Counted from the stretch's first letter, positions 16,254 to 23,926 are shown. The stretch: DNA of 46,607 nt from Parolsenella massiliensis (GCF_900143685.1 NZ_LT671675.1:1962700-2009306), one strand, 5' to 3'. The notes: a model not told the origin generated them from the letters alone. Translations and numbers: made by a program.

Positions 16254-17813
16254 ATGAGAGTTCCAGATCGAAGAGGGCATTGGGCCGTGCGAGGATGGCG
16301 GGTTCTGCCTGCTCTGCTCGTTGTCCTTCTGGGCGCCGGCCTCGCGCCGAACGTGGCCGTGGTCGATGACGCCGTTGTCACAACGGCCGAGACGAGCGCC
16401 GCCAGCATCACCAACGCGCGCACGGGTGCCACCTACGACGATCTCGCCACCGCCGTGGCCGCGGCGCAGTCCGGCGACACCATCAGGCTCGGCGAGGGCA
16501 ACTACACGCTCTATGGCGTGAGCTCCGAGGGCCACACGGAGGGCAAGGACCTCACGTTTGAGGGCGCTGGTGCCGACAAGACCTCGTGAAACATCGGTGC
16601 CGAGGTCCCCGATCCCGCCAACTACGGGATCGAGTACAACAGCGACTACAGCTTTGACGGTGCCGGTACCGTGACGTTCAAGAACATGAAGCTCCGCTCC
16701 GGCAAGGTCGACTACCTGGGCTTCACGAGAATCGACAACACGGTCGTGGACAACTGCGTCATCGATGGCAAGACGTTCTACTGGGGTTACAAGACCGCGA
16801 CGTTCACGAACACGACGTTCAACGCCCCGAGCTGCGACTATGCGATCTGGACGTACAGCTCGCCCGTCATGACGTTTGACGGCTGCACGTTCAACGCCTC
16901 TGGCAAGGTCATCAACGTCTACACGGACTACGGTGCCGGAAAGCAAGACATCAAGGTCAACGTCCGTGGCTGCAAGTTCAACTCGATGTCATTCTTCGGC
17001 CTCTACAAGCAGGCCCTGAACATCAACGACTTCAACATGGGTAGCTACAAGTACATCATCGACATCAAGGGCTCGACTGCAACGGCCGCGCGCGACGAGG
17101 TGACGTGCTCGCAGCTCTTCGGCTTTGGAGGCAAGGCTGCCACGAACAACACCGGCCGCACGGACGTGACCATCGATGGCGTGCTTGCCTGGTTCGGCGG
17201 CAAGATGCAGACGCACTCCTACACGGATGGCGAGCACAACCAGGCCTACAACGTCGTCTATGGCGACTGGAGCACTGACGGCTCTGGCACGTGGACGAGG
17301 GAAGTCACGAAGACGTGCGAGTACTGCGGCTACACGGGCGACGCCGAGCTCAAGGCCTTCGACGTGAGCTATGACCTGAACGGCTCCACGGACGCCCGGG
17401 ATGAGGATTACTCTTCCCAGACGCAGAACCCAGACGGGTCCGCCGTCGCGCTCAAGGGTGCTCCCGTTCGCGCCGGTTACGTGTTCGTGGGCTGGAACAC
17501 CGAGCCGGACGGCTCGGGCGCCACGTATATGCCTCACGATGAGCTCACCATCTCTGGCGCTCCCGTGAAGCTCTATGCCCAGTGGAAGAAGGGGGCCCCT
17601 GAGAACCCCGAGACGCCGTCGACCCCCACGACCCCGTCGACTCCTTCCACGCCCGCGCAGGGCTCCAAGCCCTCCTCGGGCAACTCGGTCCAGGCCAAGG
17701 AGCTTCCGCAGACGGGCGACGCGAACTCGGCCGTCGCGCCCGTCGCGCTTGCGGTCGCCGCCATCGCGCTGGTTGGAGCGGGCGTGCTCGTGCGCGCCCG
17801 TCGGGACTCCTAG
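16254..17813 (+). pseudogene. LPQTG cell-wall-anchored surface protein, interrupted by an in-frame TGA
   Basis: A 519-residue frame broken once, at codon 112 (TGA, 16587-16589), with no frameshift. Coding similarity and codon use continue directly after it, and the context TS-stop-NIGAEVP suggests a former TGG (Trp). The N-terminus carries a signal peptide (basic RRGHWAVRGWR, then PALLVVLLGAGL). The middle is a beta-helix-like domain rich in Asn, Thr and aromatic residues. A CEYCGYTGD segment follows, then an InlB-type beta-grasp repeat ending VKLYAQWKK. A Pro/Thr linker leads to LPQTG (484-488), a hydrophobic helix and a basic RARRDS tail for sortase anchoring. ATG start, AGAGGAG 5 bases upstream, directly next to IR-R. 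Probably an adhesin or glycan-binding protein. The stop may be a real null allele, a revertible nonsense state or a sequencing error. Confidence 0.85.
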
Positions 17814-17822
17814 GAGCTGGGG

Positions 17823-18140
17823 ATGGCGAAGCGCGTCCGAGCCTGCGAGGTCCTCGGTGTGAGGATCAACGAGAGCGAGCTGGCTATCCTCCATTGGCTG
17901 TCCAAGGCAAACGACGGCCGTTGCGCCTGCTCCGTCCAGCAGCTGGGAGACGCCGTGGGCAAAAGTGAGGCGACGACCCGCAACTCCCTCAAGGCCCTGG
18001 AGGGCCAGGGGCTCATTGTGATCTACGCCCGCTACCTAAAGAACGGCGCCTGCCTCGAGAACGAGTACGAGCTCACGCCGCTGGGGGAGCGTGCCCTGCG
18101 GCTGGGGCTCCAGGGCTGCGAGAAGGCGGCGGAAGGCTGA
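17823..18140 (+). CDS. Small winged-helix DNA-binding protein (MarR-like)
   Basis: A 105-residue protein with the layout of a winged helix. A first helix (ESELAILHWLSKAN) leads to a helix-turn-helix (SVQQLGDAVGKSEATTRNSLKALEGQGLI), then a wing (VIYARYLKNGACLENEYELTPLGERALR). The TPLGERAL ending is typical of MarR/PadR-like regulators. It starts 10 bases after the surface-protein stop, with GGAG 6 bases upstream, so it is probably cotranscribed with that gene and under the same switch. It may regulate the locus or other surface genes. Two Cys residues near 40 (CACS) could sense redox or metal, which is speculation. Confidence 0.75.
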   Translation: MAKRVRACEVLGVRINESELAILHWLSKANDGRCACSVQQLGDAVGKSEATTRNSLKALEGQGLIVIYARYLKNGACLENEYELTPLGERALRLGLQGCEKAAEG

Positions 18141-18320
18141 GTTGAGCAACGCGCCACGCCGGCTTCGGTGCTGCAAGCGATTCTCGCGCCCGTGAATTCG
18201 CGCCTGGCAGAGGCGGGCGACAACGGTCTATGCTGAGGGGGACGTCGCGTTGGCGGCGTCCCCCTTACTTGTGGCTGCGCGCCCACGACCCGCGGGCGAC
18301 GCTTGGCGAATCGAGGAAGT

Positions 18321-19076
18321 ATGTCCCAGACCATCACTGATCCCGCCCAGGCGGCAGAGGAACTTGCGGCTCGCATCGGGCGTGCCAAGCGCGTCGTGTT
18401 CTTCGGCGGCGCCGGCGTCTCCACCGCAAGCGGCATTCCGGATTTCCGCAGCGTGGATGGCCTGTATCACCAGAAGTTCGCCTATCCGCCCGAGACGATG
18501 CTCTCCCACGACTTCTACGAGACCCACACGGCGGAGTTCTACGAGTTCTACCGCACGAAGATGATCGCGCTTGACGCCAAGCCGAACCAGGCCCACCTCA
18601 AGCTCGCCGAGCTCGAGCGCGAAGGCAAGCTCACCGCCGTGGTGACGCAAAACATCGATGGCCTCCATCAGGCCGCCGGCTCCAAGAACGTGCTCGAGCT
18701 CCATGGCTCGGTGCATCGCAACATCTGCCAGCGCTGCGGCCACGTCTACTCCGCCGAGTGGATCATGGCCCGCGAGCACGAGGATGGCAACGGCGTTCCC
18801 GTGTGCCCCGAGTGCGGCGGCCCCATCAAGCCCGACGTCGTGCTTTACGGCGAGTCGCTCGATGACGATGTGGTGACCGAGGCGCTTCACCAGATCGCGC
18901 TCGCCGACATGCTCATCGTGGGCGGTACGAGCCTCGTGGTCTACCCGGCCGCCGGCCTTATCGACTACTTCCGCAGCAGCGGTGACCTTGTGGTCGTCAA
19001 CCGCGACGCCACCCCGGCAGACTCGCGCGCCAGCCTCGTGATCCAGGCCGACATCGCGAAGGCGTTCGACTTCTAG
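18321..19076 (+). CDS. NAD-dependent protein deacylase (sirtuin)
   Basis: Sir2-family enzyme, 251 residues, removing acyl groups from lysines at the cost of NAD. Visible are the NAD-binding GGAGVSTASGIPDFRS (about 31-46), TQNIDGLH, the catalytic His in LELHGSVH, the zinc ribbon CQRC...CPEC (about 136-164), GTSLVVYPAAGLI and VNRDATP. These match the bacterial CobB/SrtN group. The ATG has GAGGA only 3 bases upstream; an in-frame TTG 18 bases earlier is an alternative. TATGCT at 18229-18234 may be its -10. It is preceded by an unrelated regulator and followed by a strong hairpin, so it is probably transcribed alone. Confidence 0.93.
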   Translation: MSQTITDPAQAAEELAARIGRAKRVVFFGGAGVSTASGIPDFRSVDGLYHQKFAYPPETMLSHDFYETHTAEFYEFYRTKMIALDAKPNQAHLKLAELEREGKLTAVVTQNIDGLHQAAGSKNVLELHGSVHRNICQRCGHVYSAEWIMAREHEDGNGVPVCPECGGPIKPDVVLYGESLDDDVVTEALHQIALADMLIVGGTSLVVYPAAGLIDYFRSSGDLVVVNRDATPADSRASLVIQADIAKAFDF

Positions 19077-19093
19077 AGCGGGTTTCGCTTGCC

Positions 19094-19129
19094 GAGTCGC
19101 CGCCCCTTCGAATCAGGGGGCGGCGACTC
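19094..19129. terminator. Hairpin between the convergent sirtuin and ATPase genes
   Basis: GAGTCGCCGCCCC pairs with GGGGCGGCGACTC around a loop of about 10 bases. It lies in the 67-bp gap between two convergent genes and has no T-run in either direction, so it is a probable but atypical bidirectional terminator. Confidence 0.5.
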
Positions 19130-19143
19130 ACGGCCTCCTCTCC

Positions 19144-20460
19144 CTAGACATCCATGACGAGGTGCGCCGCATAAACGGGGAGGTAGAGACGATCTTTCTC
19201 GAGCTCAAGATTTCCATCGTGCAGAACCACGGCATCGTCTGTCTCACCTGATGCGAGGAGCGCCGTCAGCGCGCTGTGGCGCCTGTAGTCCTTCCCTGAC
19301 TTGACCTCGATTGCCCGGGTTCTTCCCAAGCTATTCTCGATGACAAAATCGACCTCACCGCGCTTCTTTGAGGAGTAGTAGTGCGGCGTGAAGCCACGGG
19401 CGACGAGTTCCTGCGCAACGACCGCCTCAAAAAGGGACCCGTAGTTTATGCTCGTCTTTCCGTTGATGACATCGAGGTCGACGGCTCCCATGATTCTTGA
19501 CGTGAGGAGGCCGATGTCGTTGAGGAAGAATTTGAACGCCGACCTGTCCTCCGAGAGACCGAGTGGATAGGAGACCTGCCCCACCTTGGTTGCCTCGAGT
19601 GCAATCCCGGCGCTTGTGAGCCAGTCAAAGGCGGTCTCGAGGTTGGCGAAACGGAGGTTCTTGCCGAGTCTCGCGTACTTGAAGCGTTTCGCAGGCGTGT
19701 TGAGCTGGGCGGGAATTGACTCGTACACCATCTTGATTTGTCGGGCCTCAACAACGTCTGCCACGTACTTCACGATGTCGCTTTCGTAGAGGTCGACGAT
19801 GTCATTCTGAATTCCCCGGACGGGCGTTAGCTGGGACAGACTGACGAATGCCTGAACGACGTCTGGCATCCCTCCGACGAGCAGATACGTCCGGAAGAGC
19901 GACGAAAGCTTGTCGTGGATGAAGTCGGGAACCTTCTCGTGCGCGAGCAACGCGTTCTCCATGGCTTGCCAGACATCTTCCGATACGTCGCAAGCCCTGG
20001 CAAACTCCTCGAACGTGAGCGGGTAGAGAGTGAGTTTCCGCAGGAACCCTACGGGAAACGACCTTGCCTGAACGTAGGCGTCGAGCCCTAGGAGTGAGCC
20101 GGAAAGGATGATGTCGATGTCCATGCGCTCGGTGAGGAACTTCGTCCAGGTCAGCAGGTCCTTGCATTCCTGGATTTCGTCAAGGAAGAGCAGCGTCCGT
20201 CCCGGACTCAGGGTCTTTCCCGTCAGGGCGGAGATGCGCAGAAGCAGGTCATCTGCATTGGTTGCCGCCTTGAGTGTCTGGACGGCTTGCGTGTTGCCGA
20301 GGAAGTTGAGCTCGGCGAACGTGTCGTATCTGCCCTTGGCGAAGCTACGGACGAGCGTCGTCTTGCCAACCTGGCGCGCGCCCATGACCATGAGGGCCTG
20401 TTGCGTCTTTGTCTGTTTCCATGTGAGCAAATCTTGCATGGCAAGTCTCTGTAGCATCAT
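19144..20460 (-). CDS. AAA_14/DUF4143 ATPase
   Basis: A 438-residue member of the large, poorly understood ATPase family with an N-terminal AAA_14 domain and a C-terminal DUF4143 domain. Walker A is GARQVGKTT (27-35), Walker B is LLFLDEIQE (about 90-98), and sensor-like IILSGSLLG follows. The end contains GEVDFVIEN...AIEVKSGK, the pattern of a PD-(D/E)xK nuclease-like fold. It starts at ATG 20460 (or the next codon) with only a weak GGGATGG in front. Its codons are less GC-biased than those of its neighbours, suggesting recent acquisition. Four copies of a 14-bp motif at exactly 33-bp intervals lie just upstream. Biological role unknown; many genomes carry several copies. Confidence 0.88.
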   Translation of the reverse strand: MMLQRLAMQDLLTWKQTKTQQALMVMGARQVGKTTLVRSFAKGRYDTFAELNFLGNTQAVQTLKAATNADDLLLRISALTGKTLSPGRTLLFLDEIQECKDLLTWTKFLTERMDIDIILSGSLLGLDAYVQARSFPVGFLRKLTLYPLTFEEFARACDVSEDVWQAMENALLAHEKVPDFIHDKLSSLFRTYLLVGGMPDVVQAFVSLSQLTPVRGIQNDIVDLYESDIVKYVADVVEARQIKMVYESIPAQLNTPAKRFKYARLGKNLRFANLETAFDWLTSAGIALEATKVGQVSYPLGLSEDRSAFKFFLNDIGLLTSRIMGAVDLDVINGKTSINYGSLFEAVVAQELVARGFTPHYYSSKKRGEVDFVIENSLGRTRAIEVKSGKDYRRHSALTALLASGETDDAVVLHDGNLELEKDRLYLPVYAAHLVMDV

Positions 20461-20484
20461 TCACCATCCCAACTGCTGTTTCTC

Positions 20485-20616
20485 GCGTTTTCCATCACAA
20501 ATACTAGCAGTATCGCAGCGTTTTCCATCACGAATTCGGCCGTCTCAGTTGCGTTTTCCATCACGTTTTTGGCCAAATCAGTTGCGTCTTCCATCACGGA
20601 AGCTCGCGCTGGGGTG
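20485..20616. repeat. Four-unit 33-bp phased repeat array upstream of the DUF4143 ATPase
   Basis: The motif GCGTTTTCCATCAC begins at 20485, 20518, 20551 and (with one change, TTTT to TCTT) 20584, so the period is exactly 33 bp. The 19-bp intervals are divergent, though units 2 and 3 both end in CAGTT and contain GGCC. A weaker fifth relative (TTCACCATCCC) overlaps the start of the ATPase gene. Read toward the ATPase, each unit is GTGATGGAAAACGC. Thirty-three bp is close to three helical turns, placing all copies on one face of the DNA, as expected of an operator array; it is also 11 codons. The motif is too short for CRISPR. Confidence 0.8.
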
Positions 20617-20643
20617 TTCGTCCTGCATGTCCCGGATGGCCGC

Positions 20644-20649
20644 TACAAT
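20644..20649 (+). promoter_or_regulatory. Probable -10 element of folP-folK
   Basis: TACAAT, 5 of 6 to consensus, lies 32 bases before the ATG of the folate gene. No clear -35 is present; the repeat array lies immediately upstream, so a protein bound there could affect both this promoter and the divergent ATPase gene. Confidence 0.4.
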
Positions 20650-20681
20650 CGAAGAGACGCTTTGAAGACGAAAGGGCTCGA

Positions 20682-22262
20682 ATGCTTCGAGAAGACCTCG
20701 CAACCTGGCACTGCGGAAAGCACAACATCTCCCTGGCGCGTCCGCGCATCATGGGCGTGCTCAACGTGACGCCCGACTCATTCTCGGACGGCGGCGCCCA
20801 TGCCGATACGGACGCGGCCATCGAGTGGGGCCTCAAGCTCCTCGATGATGGTGCGGACATCATCGACATTGGGGGAGAGTCGACCCGTCCGGGCTTCCGC
20901 CCCGTCTCTCCTGACGAGGAGGCCAAGCGCGTTATTCCCGTTATCAGGGCGCTTGTCGATGCCGGCGCGGTGGTCTCGATTGACACCCGCCACCCCGAGG
21001 TTGCGCGCCTTGCCGTGAAGCTGGGCGCCTCCATCGTGAACGACGTCACGGGCTTCACGAACCCCGAGATGGTCCGCGTCGCCGTGGAGAGCGACTGCGG
21101 ATGCGTCGTCATGCATGCCGGCGAGGTCTCCGGCCGAACAGCGCGTCGCTCCGTGACGCTCGACTCCTCGGCCGCCGCCCGCGCCGCGGCCGCTCATGCC
21201 AAGGATGCCGCTCCCGCAAAGGATGCCGACGAGCCCGAGAAGCCCGCCGAGCCCTCGTCCGCCGAGGTCGCCGACGCCGCGGCGTCGGAGCGCCTCGATG
21301 AGGTCATGCGCCGCAGCGCTCGCGGGGTCACGAGCCCCACGGTGACGCTCGCCGGCGGTAGCCGTCGCTTCACGCTGCCCGAGTCGGCGCCCATCATGCG
21401 CCACGTCATGGGCTTTCTTGGCGACCAGGCCCGCGAGCTCATGCGCGCCGGCGTCTCCCGCGAGCGCATCTGCATCGACCCGGGCCCGGGCTTTGGCAAG
21501 CTTGCCGACGAGGACGTCGTCATCCAGCGCGCCAACGCAAAGATGGTGTCCATGGGATATCCCGTGATGTGCGCCGTCTCGCGCAAGCGCTTCGTGGGCG
21601 CCGTGTCCGGCGTTACGGATGCCGCCGCCCGCGATGCCGCCACGGCGGGCGTGTGCATCGCGGCCGTTGAGTCTGGCGTTCGCCTGCTGCGCGTCCATGA
21701 CGTCGCCGGCGTTGCCCAGGCGCTCAACTCCTACTGGTCCGTGGCCCACCCAGACCCGCGCCGCGCCTTCGTAGCCCTCGGCTCCAACGTGGGCGATCGC
21801 CTCGAGTACCTCAAGCGCGCCACCGCGCTCATCAACGCCATACCGCTCACGTGCGTCACGGCCGTGAGCCGCGCCTACGAGACCGACCCGGCCTATGGCA
21901 TCGCGATGCCCGTCGCCAATGCCGTGGCCGAAATTCGCACCGAGCTTGCCCCGCTCGTCCTCATTAACGCCCTTCTCGACGTCGAGAAGAAGCTTGGCCG
22001 CACGCGCCCTGCCGGCCAGGAGGGCCATGGGCCCCGCACCATCGACTGCGACCTGCTCTGGATGGAGGGCGAGTCCCACGCCGGTCGCAAGCTGGCGCTT
22101 CCGCACCCGCGTCTTGGCGAGCGAGACTTCGTGATCGTCCCCATGGAGGACCTCATGCACGATCCCGAGCGCTTCCTTGCGCATGCCGGCATCTCCGTGC
22201 TGCCGCGCGAGCAGCGCGTTGGCCTTGTTCGCGCCGATCTGGGGGAGCTCGCATGGGAGTAG
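20682..22262 (+). CDS. folP-folK: Bifunctional dihydropteroate synthase / HPPK fusion
   Basis: A single 526-residue polypeptide for two successive folate steps. Residues 1-350 are dihydropteroate synthase, the sulfonamide target: GVLNVTPDSFSDGG (25-38), DIGGESTRPG, SIDTRHPEVA, IVNDVTG, DPGPGFGK and VSRKRFVG. Residues 360-510 are 6-hydroxymethyl-dihydropterin pyrophosphokinase: FVALGSNVGDR and RTIDCDLLWM with its metal-binding Asp residues. The order of fusion is inverse to the pathway (FolK acts first). Between about residues 150 and 235 the FolP part carries an extra Ala/Glu/Lys-rich stretch, probably disordered. ATG start with AAAGGG 5 bases upstream. No folB or folE is nearby. Confidence 0.95.
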   Translation: MLREDLATWHCGKHNISLARPRIMGVLNVTPDSFSDGGAHADTDAAIEWGLKLLDDGADIIDIGGESTRPGFRPVSPDEEAKRVIPVIRALVDAGAVVSIDTRHPEVARLAVKLGASIVNDVTGFTNPEMVRVAVESDCGCVVMHAGEVSGRTARRSVTLDSSAAARAAAAHAKDAAPAKDADEPEKPAEPSSAEVADAAASERLDEVMRRSARGVTSPTVTLAGGSRRFTLPESAPIMRHVMGFLGDQARELMRAGVSRERICIDPGPGFGKLADEDVVIQRANAKMVSMGYPVMCAVSRKRFVGAVSGVTDAAARDAATAGVCIAAVESGVRLLRVHDVAGVAQALNSYWSVAHPDPRRAFVALGSNVGDRLEYLKRATALINAIPLTCVTAVSRAYETDPAYGIAMPVANAVAEIRTELAPLVLINALLDVEKKLGRTRPAGQEGHGPRTIDCDLLWMEGESHAGRKLALPHPRLGERDFVIVPMEDLMHDPERFLAHAGISVLPREQRVGLVRADLGELAWE

Positions 22263-22894
22263 CCGAGGAACTCGTCGAGAAGGCCCGTGCCGGTGCGCCT
22301 GCGGGCGAGTGCGCCGTCGCGGCCGAGGACGACGAGCTGGAGCTCGCCGTGGTGCTTTGCCCGTCCGTGCCGATGAGCCACTACATGGGGATACGCCCCG
22401 TCTGCGCCTTGGGCGCTCTCGATGGGCTGCGGCCTCTGCGCTCCGATCTTGCGCTCGCCTGGCCTGGCGACGTGGTGGTGCCCGGCGAGGACGGGCATGC
22501 GGTGCATGCGGCCTGTACGCTCGACGTCCATGCGGGAACGGGCGAGGCGGGCATGTTCGTGGTCTGCTCGGCCAACGTCTTGCTTGGCTGGTTTGAGGGC
22601 GCCTCGGCCAACGCGCTGACGCACGGCGTCTGCTCGGCAGTCGTCTCGCGCGTCGATGCCTGGGCGGCAGACGTCGCCGCCGGCCGCGGCGCCGCCGGTC
22701 CGGTTGCTCCCGTGCTGTCAGACTACTTCGACGCCCTGGCGCTCATGGGCCACGAGACGGACGTCGTCTATCCCAACGGCCGCGTGGCCGCGAGGGGAAC
22801 GCTCACGGCCGTCGATGTCTGGGGCCGCGCCACGGTGCGCCTGGCCGATGGCCGCGAGCTCGTGATTTCTCCCGAGCAGGCGAGTCTTCGCTGA
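22253..22894 (+). CDS. Degenerate biotin-protein-ligase (BirA) family protein
   Basis: A 213-residue protein starting 10 bases inside the end of folP-folK. The pattern of BirA is recognisable but eroded. LAWPGDVVV replaces the conserved KWPNDVLV, the following Lys-Gly-Gly-Ile segment is missing, and the GRGRRGR biotin-binding loop is absent because the N-terminal third does not contain it. The C-terminal SH3-like domain is well kept (RGTLTAVDVWGRATVRLADGRELVISPEQASLR, where BirA ends GEVSLR). A ligase with these losses is unlikely to make biotinyl-AMP. It may be a lipoate/biotin-ligase-fold scaffold or an inactive paralogue. Coupled translation with the folate gene is likely. The family assignment is moderately sure; the function is unknown. 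Confidence 0.6.
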   Translation: MGVAEELVEKARAGAPAGECAVAAEDDELELAVVLCPSVPMSHYMGIRPVCALGALDGLRPLRSDLALAWPGDVVVPGEDGHAVHAACTLDVHAGTGEAGMFVVCSANVLLGWFEGASANALTHGVCSAVVSRVDAWAADVAAGRGAAGPVAPVLSDYFDALALMGHETDVVYPNGRVAARGTLTAVDVWGRATVRLADGRELVISPEQASLR

Positions 22895-22923
22895 CCCGCA
22901 AAAGGGACGGTCCCTTTTGCGGG
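22895..22923. terminator. Perfect 14-bp-arm palindrome between convergent genes
   Basis: CCCGCAAAAGGGAC and its exact complement surround a single central base. It starts at the stop codon of the BirA-like gene and ends 15 bases before the coaX stop. Reading either way, the stem contains the run AAAA or TTTT, so it can serve as a bidirectional terminator. The inner GGGACGGTCCC recalls the GGGGACGG repeat family. Confidence 0.6.
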
Positions 22924-22937
22924 CTTTCCGCGCAAGC

Positions 22938-23720
22938 CTAGCGTGCCTGCCAGATGCGCCAGATGCCGCGCAGCGTGAGGTCCACATCGATGGCGTCGAA
23001 CACGTCGGTGGCCTGCTCGATGACGTGGGAGAGCCCGCCCGTCGCGATGACAGGGCACTCTATGGCCCAGACGCCCTCCTCGGCCGCAAGCTGGGACTTT
23101 ATGCGCGCCACGAGCCCCTCGGCCTGTGCGGCCACGCCCAGCACGAGACCGGCCTGTAGCGCGTGCTCCGTCGTGTCGCCGATGGCGGCGGGCGGAACCT
23201 CGATGGGAATGCTCGCGAGCTTGGCGGCCTTCTCGAACAGGGCGGCCGCAGACAGCATGAGCCCCGGGGCGATGCACCCGCCGCGGTAGCGTCCCCGTCC
23301 GTCCACGACGTCGATGTTGGTCGCCGTGCCAAAGTCCACGACGATGGCGGGCGAGCCGTACGTCGCCCGCGCCTCCACTGCGTCGGCGATGCGGTCGGCG
23401 CCAATCTGGGTGGGGTAGGGCATGGCGATCTCGATGCCACGCACCTTGGCGGCGCTCACGATGAAGGGCTCCTCGCCCAGCGCATGCCTAAGCGCGGCGC
23501 GCCACATGTCCGTGAGCACGGGGACCACGCTGGCCACGGCCGCCGCCTCGATGCCCGCGAGCGCGATTCCGTCAAGCGCGAGAAACGAGCGAAGCGCGGC
23601 GTCGAGTTCGTCTGACGTGTCGAGCCGGTCCGTCTTGAGCCTCCAGCGCCGGCCAACCACACCGTCCTCGAGGATGCCAATCGTCGTCTGGCTGTTGCCA
23701 ACGTCAATCGCGAGGAACAT
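22938..23720 (-). CDS. coaX: Type III pantothenate kinase
   Basis: Phosphorylates pantothenate, the first committed step of coenzyme A synthesis; CoaX enzymes are not feedback-inhibited by CoA and need a monovalent cation. The 260 residues show the ASKHA-fold phosphate loop DVGNSQTTIG at 6-15, the pantothenate and metal segment YPTQIGADRIADAVEA, VDFGTATNIDVVD (phosphate 2) and YRGGCIAPG. These match the family throughout. ATG start with GGAG about 7 bases upstream. It is convergent with the BirA-like gene. That neighbour makes sense, since many genomes keep birA and coaX adjacent. Confidence 0.95.
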   Translation of the reverse strand: MFLAIDVGNSQTTIGILEDGVVGRRWRLKTDRLDTSDELDAALRSFLALDGIALAGIEAAAVASVVPVLTDMWRAALRHALGEEPFIVSAAKVRGIEIAMPYPTQIGADRIADAVEARATYGSPAIVVDFGTATNIDVVDGRGRYRGGCIAPGLMLSAAALFEKAAKLASIPIEVPPAAIGDTTEHALQAGLVLGVAAQAEGLVARIKSQLAAEEGVWAIECPVIATGGLSHVIEQATDVFDAIDVDLTLRGIWRIWQAR

Positions 23721-23789
23721 GACGACTCCAATGCTCGATGGTGATGCCGTGAACGCAGCTACAAATGCAGGGTAAACGGCAGAAAATTC

Positions 23790-23819
23790 GTGACAGTCCT
23801 ACCTCGACCATGCTACCAT
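23790..23819 (+). promoter_or_regulatory. Probable rpmE promoter
   Basis: GTGACA (23790-23795) is followed after 18 bp by TACCAT (23814-23819), which is preceded by TGC and so forms an extended -10. Transcription would start near 23826, giving a leader of about 100 bases that contains the twin hairpins. Confidence 0.5.
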
Positions 23820-23833
23820 TCAAAAGCTTGTTC

Positions 23834-23903
23834 GCTCTGGTCGGAACCAGAGCATCCCTGACGCATGCGCCGGGGAGCATCCAGAGCCTGGTCGGAACCA
23901 GGC
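23834..23903 (+). promoter_or_regulatory. Twin CGGA-loop hairpins in the rpmE leader
   Basis: Hairpin 1 (23834-23853) is GCTCTGGT-CGGA-ACCAGAGC with 8-bp arms. Hairpin 2 (23886-23903) is GCCTGGT-CGGA-ACCAGGC with 7-bp arms. They share the loop and the inner CTGGT/ACCAG pairs, while the outer pairs differ by compensating changes, which argues that the structure matters. They lie in the mRNA leader of a ribosomal protein gene, 24 bases before the start codon, and may be a protein-binding site for autogenous control. Confidence 0.6.
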
Positions 23904-23926
23904 ACGAAGCAAGAAGGAGTCCTGCT

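Noticed and set aside
16587-16589. TGA as a selenocysteine codon
   Set aside because: The position is in a structural domain of a surface protein, the context suggests Trp, and no SECIS-like stem is evident directly after it.
20485-20616. Repeat array as a CRISPR
   Set aside because: Repeats are only 14 bp and spacers 19 bp, the array has four units, and no cas gene is in the window.
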